From VSJD01 sp041653875 (GTDB taxonomy: Bacteria; Verrucomicrobiota; Kiritimatiellia; JAAZAB01), in contig JBAZEM010000013.1 in the NCBI GenBank assembly GCA_041653875.1, forward strand, positions 10,305 to 74,304: DNA of 64,000 nucleotides, read 5' to 3'. A program made the position numbers and the translations under genes. This document shows positions 1-8,282 of this stretch, piece after piece; within the stretch, counting starts at the first letter, position 1; every line of letters starts with the position of its first letter. The notes below the pieces were generated by a model, which was not told where the DNA came from, made no database searches, and saw only the letters and a list, made by a program, of their open reading frames with translations.

Positions 1-797
1 AGGGGTTGCCCATGCAGACGGAGCGGGTATCCGCGATCCCGTTGATCAATCAGTTGGCGCAGGCAAAATTTCGCTATGCGCCGGCGAGCGAGCTGTTTTT
101 CGGCAGCATGCCGGAATTGCGTCTGCCGCCGCTCCACGCGCGCTACCGGTTCTCTTTCCTGAACGCCTATGCGGGGCCGGTACAGCTTGTAATGGAGCCC
201 GGATCGATCGTGGGAGACTGGCGGATTTGCGTGAACGAGCGGGGCGCCATCCGGCCCGCTCAATTCCGCCGCACCGCGGCCCACGTGCGGGGAAGCCTGG
301 GCGTGGACATCGCCCGTTTCCTACGGAAAGGACGGAACGAAATCGTCGTTGCCGTCACGACCGATCGCCCGGATGGCGGTCTTTTGTCGCCCCTCTATCT
401 CGCCGGCGATTTCGGTGTGCGTTGCGAGCCGCTCGGGCTGATCCATCGGCGGGAAAGCGGCGGATTCGAAACCTATGCGCCGAACGGTTTGCCATACTAT
501 GCCGGCCTGCTGGAATACGAAACAACGCTCCATTTGAAAGCCGTTCCCGGGGACAGGCTCGTGATGGGGGAACTCGATTTCGGCGTTCCCTTCGAAGAGG
601 CCTGCGAGGTTGCGCTCAACGACGAACCGTGGCAGGCGGTCCCCTGGACGCCGCGCCGCTTTGGCATCCGCTCCGCCGCGATCCGGAAGGGGCCAAACCG
701 TCTGCGCCTCCGTGTCCATACGACGCAGAGCCGCGCCTTCGAGGGCCAGTGGTTCGACAGCAAGCGGCATGCGTACCGGGATGTGCGGACGTCATGA
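1..797 (+). CDS. C-terminal part of a glycoside-hydrolase-like protein (5' truncated by window edge)
   Basis: The reading frame is open at the left edge, so this is probably the C-terminal end of a longer protein; an internal ATG lies at 12. The visible 260 residues look like two beta-sandwich (galactose-binding-like) modules, with a final segment reading RLRVHTTQSRAFEGQWFD. From memory, similar tails close large secreted glycosidase-like proteins in Lentisphaerota and Planctomycetota. No catalytic domain is visible, so the specificity is unknown. A degenerate copy of the last ~140 bp recurs at about 4230-4335. The stop overlaps an ATG at 794 that opens only a 30-codon frame (794-886), which I do not call a gene. 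Confidence 0.55.
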   Translation, partial: GLPMQTERVSAIPLINQLAQAKFRYAPASELFFGSMPELRLPPLHARYRFSFLNAYAGPVQLVMEPGSIVGDWRICVNERGAIRPAQFRRTAAHVRGSLGVDIARFLRKGRNEIVVAVTTDRPDGGLLSPLYLAGDFGVRCEPLGLIHRRESGGFETYAPNGLPYYAGLLEYETTLHLKAVPGDRLVMGELDFGVPFEEACEVALNDEPWQAVPWTPRRFGIRSAAIRKGPNRLRLRVHTTQSRAFEGQWFDSKRHAYRDVRTS

Positions 798-1018
798 CGG
801 ACGAAAACAAGCGGATTGCTTGGTGTTTTGAGGGCGGCGCTCCCTTGCCGCCGGGGGCAAAAGGACTTTCCCAAATCTTCGCCTAAGACCGGCGGACTGT
901 TTTACGCCCGCGCGGCGGTCGAGGCCGCCCGCCCTCCAGAAGAATCATCGCGTGAATCTCGATAATGGTTCATGGAGGGCGACGGGCCCCGTCGCCGTAC
1001 GGGCTTTTTTCAGCGGTG

Positions 1019-1047
1019 TTGACAGCATCGCCTTGCAGGGTTAAATT
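1019..1047 (+). promoter_or_regulatory. Sigma-70 type promoter
   Basis: TTGACA at 1019-1024, a 17-nt spacer, then TAAATT at 1042-1047. This is an exact -35 hexamer with ideal spacing. Transcription should start near 1054, just within the tandem cacgcataaa repeat. Confidence 0.7.
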
Positions 1048-1110
1048 GCACGCATAAACACGCATAAACACTTCGCTCGAAATGTCCGAAAAAATGGGGC
1101 AAGTCGCGTT

Positions 1111-1122
1111 TCAAGCGTTTGA
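1111..1122. promoter_or_regulatory. LacI-family-like operator dyad, copy 1
   Basis: TCAAGCGTTTGA is a near-palindrome around a central CG, resembling the AAGCGCTT core of LacI/GalR-family operators. It lies about 57 bp downstream of the predicted start of transcription, consistent with roadblock repression. No LacI-family regulator gene is present in the window. Confidence 0.4.
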
Positions 1123-1146
1123 CCAGGAAGAAACAAGACCACACCC

Positions 1147-2994
1147 ATGAGAATCAAGAGCGCCATGTCATGTGCTGAGTACAGAACCTTATTGGAAACG
1201 ATGATGTTGCATTTAACCAACCGTGCCCAAGTGATTACACGACATCCGATAATCACACTCTGTGTATTATTCGTATTCATGGGAACACTGCATGCCGCCT
1301 TGCCCGTTGATCCGGTGTTCGATCTGGAGGCAATAATGACCGATCCGGCCGGGGTCGTAGTACTCGAAACGGAGGTTGACAACGGTGTGGTGTTCGAAAC
1401 GATCGAATTTACCAGCCGCATAGTGGACGGGAAGCCGGAACGGATCACGGGCATTTACGCTTACCCTGAAGGCGGGCGATCGTTACCGGCAGTATTTTGG
1501 AGCATGGGGGGCATGGCGCCCGCAAACCGGTTTTTCCCCGGCATTTTTGCCCATAAAGGCTATGCCTGCCTGGCAATCACGTTGCCCAATGCGCTCCGGC
1601 AATCCTACAATATTCCCTTTGATGCCGCGAATCCGAAAACGGCCAACATGACCCTGCTGGCACGCGATCAGTTGCGCGGCATCACGGTGTTATCGCAACG
1701 TCCGCAAGTCAACCCCGATCGTATTGCCGTGGCCGGCGCCTCATACGGCGGCGTTTTTGCGACGCTGATTGCCGGTGTGGATCCGCGCGTCAAGGCCGGA
1801 TTCTCTTTCTTCGCTGGCGGCAACCATGCGATGGGCGCCAGCCTGCCGCAATTTTTGAATATGAAATCCCGCGATGATGTCAAGGTCTGGAATCAGACTT
1901 TCGATGGCGCCTTCCGGCTGAAGAAACGGGCGATCCCGTTTATGTGGGGTGTCGCCTTCAACGATAATTGGTTTTACTTCCCGGCTGTCGTGCAGACATT
2001 CATGGACGCGGCCGGCACGGAGAAACGGATTGCCATTCTGCCGCACTGGCAACATGGATTTCTGCCGCATGTTGATCAGGCATTACTCGATTTTCTCGAT
2101 ACGACGCTGACGAAAACTCGCCCAGCCTACAATTCCCCCGGTCCGCTGAAGGTTTTCGCATCGCACGGAAAAACGTATGCCGAATTCAGTTGGACCGGTG
2201 ATAATACCGTCACCAAAGCGGAAGTCATTGTCAGCTATGGCGAAGCGACGCCCTGGTTGGGGTGGACACAGCGTGCTTGCTTCGTGCTGCCTGCGGTAAT
2301 AGAAAACGGACGCGCGCGGGCGCGGTTGCCAATTCCCTCGCGCACACTGCCGCTGATAGTATGGGGCAATCTTACTGACGACAAAGGGGTCGTGACCTCG
2401 GCGACGCCGCTGACATTGGAGATGGATGCGTTGACAGCCTTGCCGGTAGATGCCAGGGTTGAGTTGAACACCTTCATCGACGGCAATCTGGGTGACGCAG
2501 AGCTGGATTTCTACCTTCGGCATCACCAGCCATTGGGCGGCGAGGTGGATCGCCTGGTAAAACATTCCGGCGCCCAATCGTTGCGTTTCAGCCAGACGGA
2601 TGCAAAGGCGAAAACGGCATCGGCCCTGACCATCCCACGGTTGTTCACTGTGCCCGGGCTGGCGCACCGGCTCAGTGTGTGGGTGCGTGCCGGGAAACCG
2701 ACCCAGCTGACAGTCACGCTGACCCCGGTGCGTCCGCCAACCATGCGTTGGGAACTTGTCCGCCAACTCGTCGCCAATGACCTGCGCTTGGCGCCGCTGA
2801 TCCCGAAATGGAACGAGCCGACGCCGCCGCTGACCGCCACGGCGACCGCCGATCTACATTGGCGCAAAGTTACGCTCGATATCCCGGCGCCCGACGCTCC
2901 GGTCGAAGGCTACAAACTCGACATTCGTCCAACCGTAGAGACCGGCGCCACCTGGTGGGTTGATACTCTGTGCATGCAACCGGTTTTCCAGTAA
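1147..2994 (+). CDS. Secreted alpha/beta-hydrolase (dienelactone hydrolase / acetyl xylan esterase-like)
   Basis: The fold is recognisable from GASYGG, which places the nucleophile at Ser199 (codon at 1741), and from HWQHGF with a candidate catalytic His303. A hydrophobic segment around residues 35-50 ending HAA looks like a signal peptide. The start is uncertain: the ATG at 1147 gives an unusually long N-region, and the ATG at 1201 would put the hydrophobic core nearer the start. After the hydrolase domain (about 60-330), residues 340-615 look like beta-sandwich modules that could bind glycans. It follows promoter cassette copy 1, and a RAYT element lies 29 bp downstream. An esterase acting on acylated polysaccharide is likely; the exact substrate is unknown. 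Confidence 0.65.
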   Translation: MRIKSAMSCAEYRTLLETMMLHLTNRAQVITRHPIITLCVLFVFMGTLHAALPVDPVFDLEAIMTDPAGVVVLETEVDNGVVFETIEFTSRIVDGKPERITGIYAYPEGGRSLPAVFWSMGGMAPANRFFPGIFAHKGYACLAITLPNALRQSYNIPFDAANPKTANMTLLARDQLRGITVLSQRPQVNPDRIAVAGASYGGVFATLIAGVDPRVKAGFSFFAGGNHAMGASLPQFLNMKSRDDVKVWNQTFDGAFRLKKRAIPFMWGVAFNDNWFYFPAVVQTFMDAAGTEKRIAILPHWQHGFLPHVDQALLDFLDTTLTKTRPAYNSPGPLKVFASHGKTYAEFSWTGDNTVTKAEVIVSYGEATPWLGWTQRACFVLPAVIENGRARARLPIPSRTLPLIVWGNLTDDKGVVTSATPLTLEMDALTALPVDARVELNTFIDGNLGDAELDFYLRHHQPLGGEVDRLVKHSGAQSLRFSQTDAKAKTASALTIPRLFTVPGLAHRLSVWVRAGKPTQLTVTLTPVRPPTMRWELVRQLVANDLRLAPLIPKWNEPTPPLTATATADLHWRKVTLDIPAPDAPVEGYKLDIRPTVETGATWWVDTLCMQPVFQ

Positions 2995-3022
2995 ACCTAC
3001 AGCCTACAACTGCCTAGAAAGT

Positions 3023-3051
3023 ATTGGGGTCAACCCTTGATAATTGATATT
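3023..3051. repeat. Left terminal inverted repeat of RAYT element copy 1
   Basis: Exact reverse complement of 4111-4139. Confidence 0.9.
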
Positions 3052-3094
3052 TAGCTTGCGTTTTGTCATTATCCTGCCCTATTCTGTCGGACAT

Positions 3095-4132
3095 ATGGCA
3101 AGGAAACTACGAGTTCAATTTGAGGGCGCAATTTACCACGTCACGATTCGGGGAGTGGAGCGGCGGACAATCTTCGACGATAAGGACGACCGCGAGCGTT
3201 TTCTGGAGCGTCTGGGAGAGGCGGTCGAGGAATACGGAGTGCGTCTGTATCTATTCTGCCTGATGACGAACCATGCCCACCTCTTGGTTGAGACGCCGCG
3301 GGGAAATCTGTCGGCGTTCATGCATAAACTCCAGACGGCGTATACGGTCTATTATAACCTTCGGCACAAGCGGGTGGGGCACCTGATGCAGGGACGCTTC
3401 GGGACCAAGCCAGTCGAAGGCGACGCATACCTGCTCACGCTCAGCCGATATATCCACCTGAATCCAGTATTCGCCGGATCCTTGATGGGGCAGCCATTGG
3501 CCGGTCGCCTGGCGGAGTTCCGAGCCTATCCTTGGAGCAGTTATCGCGGATATGCAGGATTGGCGAAGCCCAATGATTTTGTTGATGAAGGGCCGATTTT
3601 GGCAATGATGGCGGCGCCGGAGAAGAAACGGCGGCGGGCGTATCGCCGGTTTGTGGAGGCAGGGATTGCGGAGACGGATGATGAGTTTCTGGAGGTGTTG
3701 CAGGGATCGGCCTGGGGTATCGGCGGGGGCGAGTTTCAGGAACGTATCCGTGATCTGCACAGCGACATGGCCAACCAGGTAAAGCGGCCGGAGGATGTGT
3801 CGTTTCGCCATGCCGTTCGGAAGGTCAGCCCGGAGGCGGTGCTTGGCATAGTGGCCAATACGTTCGGGATGAAATCGGCTGACCTCAGAAAGCGGCGTTA
3901 CGATTGCGTGGCGCGAGCCGTGGCTGCCCAGATGATGGGCAAGTATGCAGGAATGAATCAGCGTGATATCGGCGGATTGCTGAACATGGGCACCGGTTCA
4001 GCGGTTTGCCGGCAGTTGAAACAGCTCCGTGACCGCCGGGGGCGTGGTCCGGATTTGGATGCTCACATAGTAAAAATTGAGTCCGTCCTTGAAAGGTGCA
4101 AAGCCCCCTCAATATCAATTATCAAGGGTTGA
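3095..4132 (+). CDS. REP-associated tyrosine transposase (Y1_Tnp family), copy 1
   Basis: The N-terminal domain carries the family signature: MARKLRVQFEGAIYHVTIRG, then CLMTNHAHLLVET with the HxH metal-binding motif, then LQTAYTVYYN with the likely catalytic Tyr region. The C-terminal part (about 220-345) resembles a DnaA-like helical DNA-binding domain. I chose ATG 3095, because the upstream TTG at 3044 lies inside the terminal inverted repeat. The stop codon (4130-4132) lies inside the right terminal repeat, so repeat and gene overlap. RAYT proteins are HUH-type single-strand endonucleases that act on hairpins. The copy at 8355-9392 differs at one residue (Val versus Ala near the C-terminus). 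Confidence 0.9.
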   Translation: MARKLRVQFEGAIYHVTIRGVERRTIFDDKDDRERFLERLGEAVEEYGVRLYLFCLMTNHAHLLVETPRGNLSAFMHKLQTAYTVYYNLRHKRVGHLMQGRFGTKPVEGDAYLLTLSRYIHLNPVFAGSLMGQPLAGRLAEFRAYPWSSYRGYAGLAKPNDFVDEGPILAMMAAPEKKRRRAYRRFVEAGIAETDDEFLEVLQGSAWGIGGGEFQERIRDLHSDMANQVKRPEDVSFRHAVRKVSPEAVLGIVANTFGMKSADLRKRRYDCVARAVAAQMMGKYAGMNQRDIGGLLNMGTGSAVCRQLKQLRDRRGRGPDLDAHIVKIESVLERCKAPSISIIKG

Positions 4133-4139
4133 CCCCAAT
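4111..4139. repeat. Right terminal inverted repeat of RAYT element copy 1
   Basis: Exact reverse complement of 3023-3051; contains the transposase stop codon. Confidence 0.9.
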
Positions 4140-4212
4140 TGCGCCCCGAAAATGCAAAAAGGGTGACTCGATCCCGCGCATCCATGCGGCAGCTTGTCAA
4201 TTTCAGGAAAAG

Positions 4213-4400
4213 TCTTATGCGAATTGTCCTGTTGCGCGCCGCCGCGATCCGGGATGGATGGAACCGCCTGCGCCTGCGAGGGCCAGTGGTTCGACAGCAA
4301 GCCGGGATGTGCGGGCGCTGTGACGGACGGACAAAACAAGAAGGGAAGACACGGGGGTCCACCTGGAGCCACAGGAGATGTCGCCGGGGCCGAAAGGACT
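4213..4400 (+). pseudogene. Degenerate duplicate of the end of the first gene
   Basis: Positions about 4235-4335 resemble 673-805. Shared blocks include gccgccgcgatccgg, cgcctgcgcct and gagggccagtggttcgacag, with indels between them. The next stretch ending gaaaggactttt resembles 850-872. It leads into promoter cassette copy 2. This looks like a decayed segmental duplication of 667-1130 with internal deletions. No intact reading frame remains. The stretch 4140-4212 holds nothing I recognise. Confidence 0.6.
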
Positions 4401-4411
4401 TTTCAGCGGTG

Positions 4412-4440
4412 TTGACAGCATCGCCTTGCAGGGTTAAATT
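4412..4440 (+). promoter_or_regulatory. Sigma-70 type promoter, cassette copy 2
   Basis: TTGACA 4412-4417, 17-nt spacer, TAAATT 4435-4440, identical to cassette copy 1. Confidence 0.7.
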
Positions 4441-4503
4441 GCACGCATAAACACGCATAAACACTTCGCTCGAAATGTCCGAAAAAATGAGGCAAGTAGC
4501 GTT

Positions 4504-4515
4504 TCAAGCGCTTGA
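4504..4515. promoter_or_regulatory. LacI-family-like operator dyad, copy 2
   Basis: TCAAGCGCTTGA is a perfect 12-bp palindrome centred on GC, immediately before the ribosome-binding site. Binding of a regulator here would block elongation or translation initiation. Confidence 0.45.
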
Positions 4516-4532
4516 CCAGGAAGGAGCACTCC

Positions 4533-6074
4533 ATGAAATCCCAAGACGTCTTGCCTCACGGTTTGAGCGATTGTCGGGTTGGCAATTCTAATGATATGGT
4601 GATTGAGCGCAGAGCCTGGTGCGTTGCGCCAGGTGACGGGCCGGCGTACGCGCGAGAAGTGGTGGATCTGTTGCGTTGGGGGGTGGAACGGGGCATTAAC
4701 GGCGTTGACATCCACCAGGGAGAAAACCGCGCATCTGCCAACTCCTGGGGACCTCTGTTGGAGGAGGAAGCCTTGCGGCTGGGATTGCCTTTCACCTTTG
4801 GCGGCCATGTGCGGCATGCCTTCCCGCACTGGGGTGCGCCGGAGTCCATGTTTGAGCGGCGCCCCGATCTGTTCCGCATGAACGCCGAGGGAAAACGAAC
4901 GCCGACGGGGAACTTCTGCACGGCAAATCCGGAAGCACTGGGGCGGGCCGTCGGGGAATTGACCAAGCTGCTGGATCGCCATCCTCGCGCCCGCCTGATT
5001 CAGGCCTTTCCCGATGACGTTGTCGGCGGGTCGTGGTGCCGCTGCCCGCGATGCCAGGGCCGCTCGCCGACGGACCAGTATGCGACCTTGATCTCGGCGG
5101 CGGCCGGAGCGTTGGACGCGCGAATGCCCGGCGTTGAGATGGGGTTTCTGCTCTACCACGACACTTTAACCGGATTGCCGGACAAACCCGTCCTGGCCGA
5201 TGGAAGCAGGTTTCTTCCGCCGAACGTGTACGCTTTGTACGCTCCGAGGGAACGCTGTTACGCCCACGCGCTCGATGATGACGCCTGCCCGCGCAACCGT
5301 CTCTACTGGAAAAGCGCCTTGCGCGCCAAGGAGGTCTTCGACGGCCGTGTCGATGTCTTCGAATACTATGGCGACACGATTCTCTGGCAAAACTTCAACG
5401 TGACAATCCCGCACGTGATCGCCGACGATCTGCGCGCCTACAAGAGGCTTGGCGTGCGAGAGGTGCAGGCCCTGGTATTTGGATCCCATTCCATGTGGGC
5501 ACACGGGCTTAACCTGGCCGTCTTTGCCTGCCTGTCATCGGGGCTGGAGTCTGACACGGACGCGGCGATATCCCGCTACGCGCGCGAGAGATTCGGCGGG
5601 AAGATGGAGCGCCGCATGGTGGAGTACTATCTCGCGCTTGAGAAGGCTCAATCCCAGTACCTGGGGTTCTGCCATTATGAAGACGAATGGCTGTGCGACC
5701 TGCGCGGGTTTGGCGCCGCCCTTTCCCGAGGCTATGCGGAGCACCGGCAACGGGTCGCCCGCTGCGCAGAACCGTTCCGGGACCTGGCCGAGATGCTCTC
5801 GCAGGCGTCCGGCCAGTGCGAAAGCGGCCCATTCCTGGCGAATCTGAAGGCCGAGCAAGCGAGTCTCGAAATCACTCGGATCGGGCTGGAACAACTGGCT
5901 CTGCAACTGGCCATCGCCGACGAGAGGATCGTAAGCGAGGGAATCCGCAAGTGGACGGAAGAAGAGACTGCACGGCAGTTGGCCGCCCGGCGGCGGCAGT
6001 GGGAGATTGCCCAAACGGTTCCGGTTGAGATTCGAGGACAGGCTTTTGCCGGCCCGCCGCCCTCTGCAACGTAG
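4533..6074 (+). CDS. DUF4838-like protein, probable glycoside hydrolase relative
   Basis: ATG 4533 follows AAGGAG with a 6-nt gap, so the in-frame TTG at 4512, which lies inside the operator dyad, is rejected. The protein has 513 residues and no signal peptide. Features seen are NFCTANPEAL, a paired-cysteine motif WCRCPRC (about residue 170) and long aromatic-rich helices toward the C-terminus. These match my recollection of DUF4838, an uncharacterised family of TIM-barrel proteins related to beta-N-acetylhexosaminidases and common in PVC polysaccharide loci. The usual N-terminal secretion signal and hexosaminidase-like domain are missing, so it may be a short cytoplasmic version. It is driven by promoter cassette copy 2. 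Confidence 0.6.
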   Translation: MKSQDVLPHGLSDCRVGNSNDMVIERRAWCVAPGDGPAYAREVVDLLRWGVERGINGVDIHQGENRASANSWGPLLEEEALRLGLPFTFGGHVRHAFPHWGAPESMFERRPDLFRMNAEGKRTPTGNFCTANPEALGRAVGELTKLLDRHPRARLIQAFPDDVVGGSWCRCPRCQGRSPTDQYATLISAAAGALDARMPGVEMGFLLYHDTLTGLPDKPVLADGSRFLPPNVYALYAPRERCYAHALDDDACPRNRLYWKSALRAKEVFDGRVDVFEYYGDTILWQNFNVTIPHVIADDLRAYKRLGVREVQALVFGSHSMWAHGLNLAVFACLSSGLESDTDAAISRYARERFGGKMERRMVEYYLALEKAQSQYLGFCHYEDEWLCDLRGFGAALSRGYAEHRQRVARCAEPFRDLAEMLSQASGQCESGPFLANLKAEQASLEITRIGLEQLALQLAIADERIVSEGIRKWTEEETARQLAARRRQWEIAQTVPVEIRGQAFAGPPPSAT

Positions 6075-6120
6075 AACGGGCGCGGCCGCCCGCATTGAGC
6101 AGGCAAAAACGTAATTACTC

Positions 6121-6149
6121 GGAAGGCACAAAGGGGCAGAGGCACAAAG
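6121..6149. repeat. Minisatellite 'ggcacaaag', 5' UTR copy
   Basis: Repetitive ggcacaaagg / ggcacaaag sequence. Its reverse complement resembles 6250-6288, which lies inside the signal-peptide codons of the next gene. Confidence 0.6.
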
Positions 6150-6212
6150 TTTCCGTGATAACATCCAAATATTGTAATCGAATGTCCGCCGCATATCATT
6201 TTAAGGTGTTTT

Positions 6213-8243
6213 ATGCCAAGCAAAAAGGTCGTTTTTCTTGCGATTATTTCGCTTTGTGCCTTTGGTGCTCTGTGCCTGTGTGCCTGTCTGAGCAGTTACG
6301 CAAAAACAATCACAAATGGGAGACACGCAGTGAAGCTTTCCTCCATTTTCGGCGATAATATGGTTCTTCAGCGAGGCGTCCCGGTTCCCTTGTGGGGCTG
6401 GGCCGCGCCCGCCGAAAAAATCGCGGTGACCTTCGCCGGCCAAACCGTCCGCGGCGCCGCAGATGACGCCGGCCAATGGCGGGTTACGCTCGCACCCTTG
6501 CAGGCGGGCGGGCCGTTCGAAATGTGCGTTGAAGGCAACGATGCCTCCACCGTGCTGACCAACGTCCTGGTCGGAGAAGTGTGGCTTGCGTCCGGCCAGT
6601 CCAATATGCAAGCGCCGATGTCGTGGGTCAATAACGCGGAACAGGAGATTTTTGACGCAAACTTCGACAAAATCCGGCTGTTCACCGTTGCCCAGGCGGC
6701 GGTGGTCGAGACCCCGCGGGAAGTGCAGGGGAGTTGGAGCGTTTGTTCGCCCAAGACCGCCGGCAATTTCTCCGCGACGGCCTATTTCTTTGGGCGGGAA
6801 CTGCACCGGAAACTGGGCGTGCCGGTGGGCTTGATCAATTCCTCGTGGGGCGGCACGCCCGCGGAGTCCTGGACTAGCCGGGAAGGACTCCGGTCTTTGC
6901 CGTCGTTCAAGGAGGCCGTGGACAAGTACGAGCGCAACCTGGTGAATTTCGAAAAGGACATGGCGGAATACCAGGCCAAGCTAAAGGCGGGTGAAGTGGA
7001 AAAGCATTATCCCGCCGATCCCGGCAACATGGGCTTCGAAAAAGGCTGGGCGGCGCCCGAGACGGATCTCGGCGATTGGGGGACTATCAATGTGCCGTGT
7101 TACTGGCAGGGGCAGGGCCTGGATTTCAGCGGGGTGCTCTGGTTCCGGCGGGAGGTCGAGGTTCCGGCGGAGTGGGCCGGGAAAGAGCTTCGCCTGAACC
7201 TCTGTCCTTGCGATAAATTCGACACGACCTATTTCAACAATGTCAAGGTCGGCGAGATGGGCCGCGAGAATCCCAATGCCTGGAGCACGCCCCGCGCGTA
7301 CACGATCCCGGCCGGCGTCGCCAAGCCGGGCCGCAACACCCTGGCGGTGCGCGTGTACTCGCATAGTTACTCCGGCGGGATCATGGGGTCGTCCGCGGAC
7401 CTGAATCTCGGTCCCGCGGAAGCGCCGGAGTCCGGCCGTATCCGCCTCTCCGGGGCCTGGCGCTACAAAGTCGAGCACAACTTCGGCAAGGTCATTCCCT
7501 TCGAACTCCAGCAGCCGCTCGGTCCGGGCCATTCCCATTCCCCCTACAGTCTCTTCAACGGGATGATCGCGCCGTTGATCCCTTACGCGATCCGGGGGGT
7601 CATCTGGTATCAGGGCGAGAACAACCGGGCGGAGGCCGGAAAATACCATGCGCTCTTTTCCACCCTGATCGGCAGTTGGCGCAAGGCCTGGCGGCAAGGC
7701 GACTTTCCGTTCCTGTTCGTCCAGCTCCCCAATTATCTGCAAACCTCGGACCAACCGGAGGCATCCCAATGGGCGGAACTGCGCGAGGCCCAGTTGATGA
7801 CACTGCGGACGCCCAACACGGGCATGGCGATCGCCATCGATATCGGGGATGCCGCCGATATTCATCCAAAGAACAAACAGGATGTCGGCAAGCGCCTGGC
7901 ATTGAACGCGCTGAACCGCGTGTATGGGTTCAAGGACGTTGTGCCGTCCGGCCCTCTTTTTGCGGGGGCCCGCGCTGAGGGAAACGGCATCCGCATTCGT
8001 TTTACGTATGCCGAAGGCGGCTTGACGGCGAAAGACGGTCCGCTCAAGGGCTTTGCCGTCGCCGGCGCGGACGGCCGGTTCGTTTGGGCGGAGGCCGTTA
8101 TCGAGGGTGACACCGTTTTGGTTGTGAGTCCGCAAGTACCGAAGCCCGTTGCCGTGCGCTATGCCTGGGCCAACAATCCGGTCTGCAATCTTTACAACAA
8201 GGCCGGTTTGCCGGCCTCGCCTTTCCGGTGGTCAACGCGTTAA
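6213..8243 (+). CDS. Sialate O-acetylesterase (SGNH-type, SASA family), exported
   Basis: Removes O-acetyl groups from sialic acids or related glycans. The catalytic blocks are GEVWLASGQSNM (nucleophile Ser130), WYQGEN (about 466) and DIHP (Asp549 and His551). Between blocks 1 and 2 a GH2-like galactose-binding insert (about 265-420) contains YWQGQGLDFSGVLWFRREV, as in many family members. The N-terminus is a signal peptide with a core LCAFGALCLCACLSS, possibly a lipobox. ATG 6213 is preceded by aaggtg. Part of the signal-peptide core is encoded by a 'tttgtgcc' minisatellite. With the YhcH/NanQ-like gene at 15.6-16.1 kb it suggests use of sialylated or acetylated host or algal glycans; that link is inference. 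Confidence 0.9.
   Translation: MPSKKVVFLAIISLCAFGALCLCACLSSYAKTITNGRHAVKLSSIFGDNMVLQRGVPVPLWGWAAPAEKIAVTFAGQTVRGAADDAGQWRVTLAPLQAGGPFEMCVEGNDASTVLTNVLVGEVWLASGQSNMQAPMSWVNNAEQEIFDANFDKIRLFTVAQAAVVETPREVQGSWSVCSPKTAGNFSATAYFFGRELHRKLGVPVGLINSSWGGTPAESWTSREGLRSLPSFKEAVDKYERNLVNFEKDMAEYQAKLKAGEVEKHYPADPGNMGFEKGWAAPETDLGDWGTINVPCYWQGQGLDFSGVLWFRREVEVPAEWAGKELRLNLCPCDKFDTTYFNNVKVGEMGRENPNAWSTPRAYTIPAGVAKPGRNTLAVRVYSHSYSGGIMGSSADLNLGPAEAPESGRIRLSGAWRYKVEHNFGKVIPFELQQPLGPGHSHSPYSLFNGMIAPLIPYAIRGVIWYQGENNRAEAGKYHALFSTLIGSWRKAWRQGDFPFLFVQLPNYLQTSDQPEASQWAELREAQLMTLRTPNTGMAIAIDIGDAADIHPKNKQDVGKRLALNALNRVYGFKDVVPSGPLFAGARAEGNGIRIRFTYAEGGLTAKDGPLKGFAVAGADGRFVWAEAVIEGDTVLVVSPQVPKPVAVRYAWANNPVCNLYNKAGLPASPFRWSTR
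6250..6288. repeat. Minisatellite 'tttgtgcc' translated within a signal peptide
   Basis: The variant units ctttgtgcct, ctctgtgcct and gtgtgcctg encode the hydrophobic core of the esterase signal peptide. Related in inverted orientation to 6121-6149. Confidence 0.55.
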
Positions 8244-8282
8244 AAGTCAGATTAACAATCATAACATAGAAAAACCCGAAGT

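Larger units (their letters stand above)
1008..1130 (+). repeat. Promoter-operator cassette, direct repeat copy 1
   Basis: This 123-bp segment recurs at 4401-4523 with about three mismatches. It contains a promoter, a tandem 10-mer (cacgcataaa twice, 1049-1068) and a LacI-like dyad. It lies directly upstream of the secreted hydrolase. The other copy lies upstream of the DUF4838 gene, so the two genes are probably co-regulated. Confidence 0.9.
3023..4139 (+). mobile_element. RAYT-type Y1 transposase element, copy 1 (1,117 bp)
   Basis: The element is bounded by a perfect 29-bp inverted repeat (3023-3051 and 4111-4139) that starts ATTGGGGTCAACCC. Each arm contains a small hairpin TCAA-CCC-TTGA. 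The same 1,117-bp unit occurs at 8283-9399 with only two differences noticed, so one copy moved recently. No target-site duplication is evident, as expected for Y1 enzymes; both copies are preceded by AAGT and followed by T. Confidence 0.9.
4401..4523 (+). repeat. Promoter-operator cassette, direct repeat copy 2
   Basis: Second copy of the 123-bp cassette at 1008-1130. It ends in an optimised AAGGAG ribosome-binding site (4521-4526) for the DUF4838 gene. Confidence 0.9.

Noticed and set aside
794..886. 30-codon frame starting in ATGA overlap with the first gene
   Set aside because: Too short, no recognisable features, and no intact counterpart in the related remnant at 4320-4400; possibly a gene remnant.
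3023..4139. Classical DDE insertion sequence
   Set aside because: The ends look like IS inverted repeats, but the enzyme is a Y1 HUH-type transposase and no target duplication is seen.
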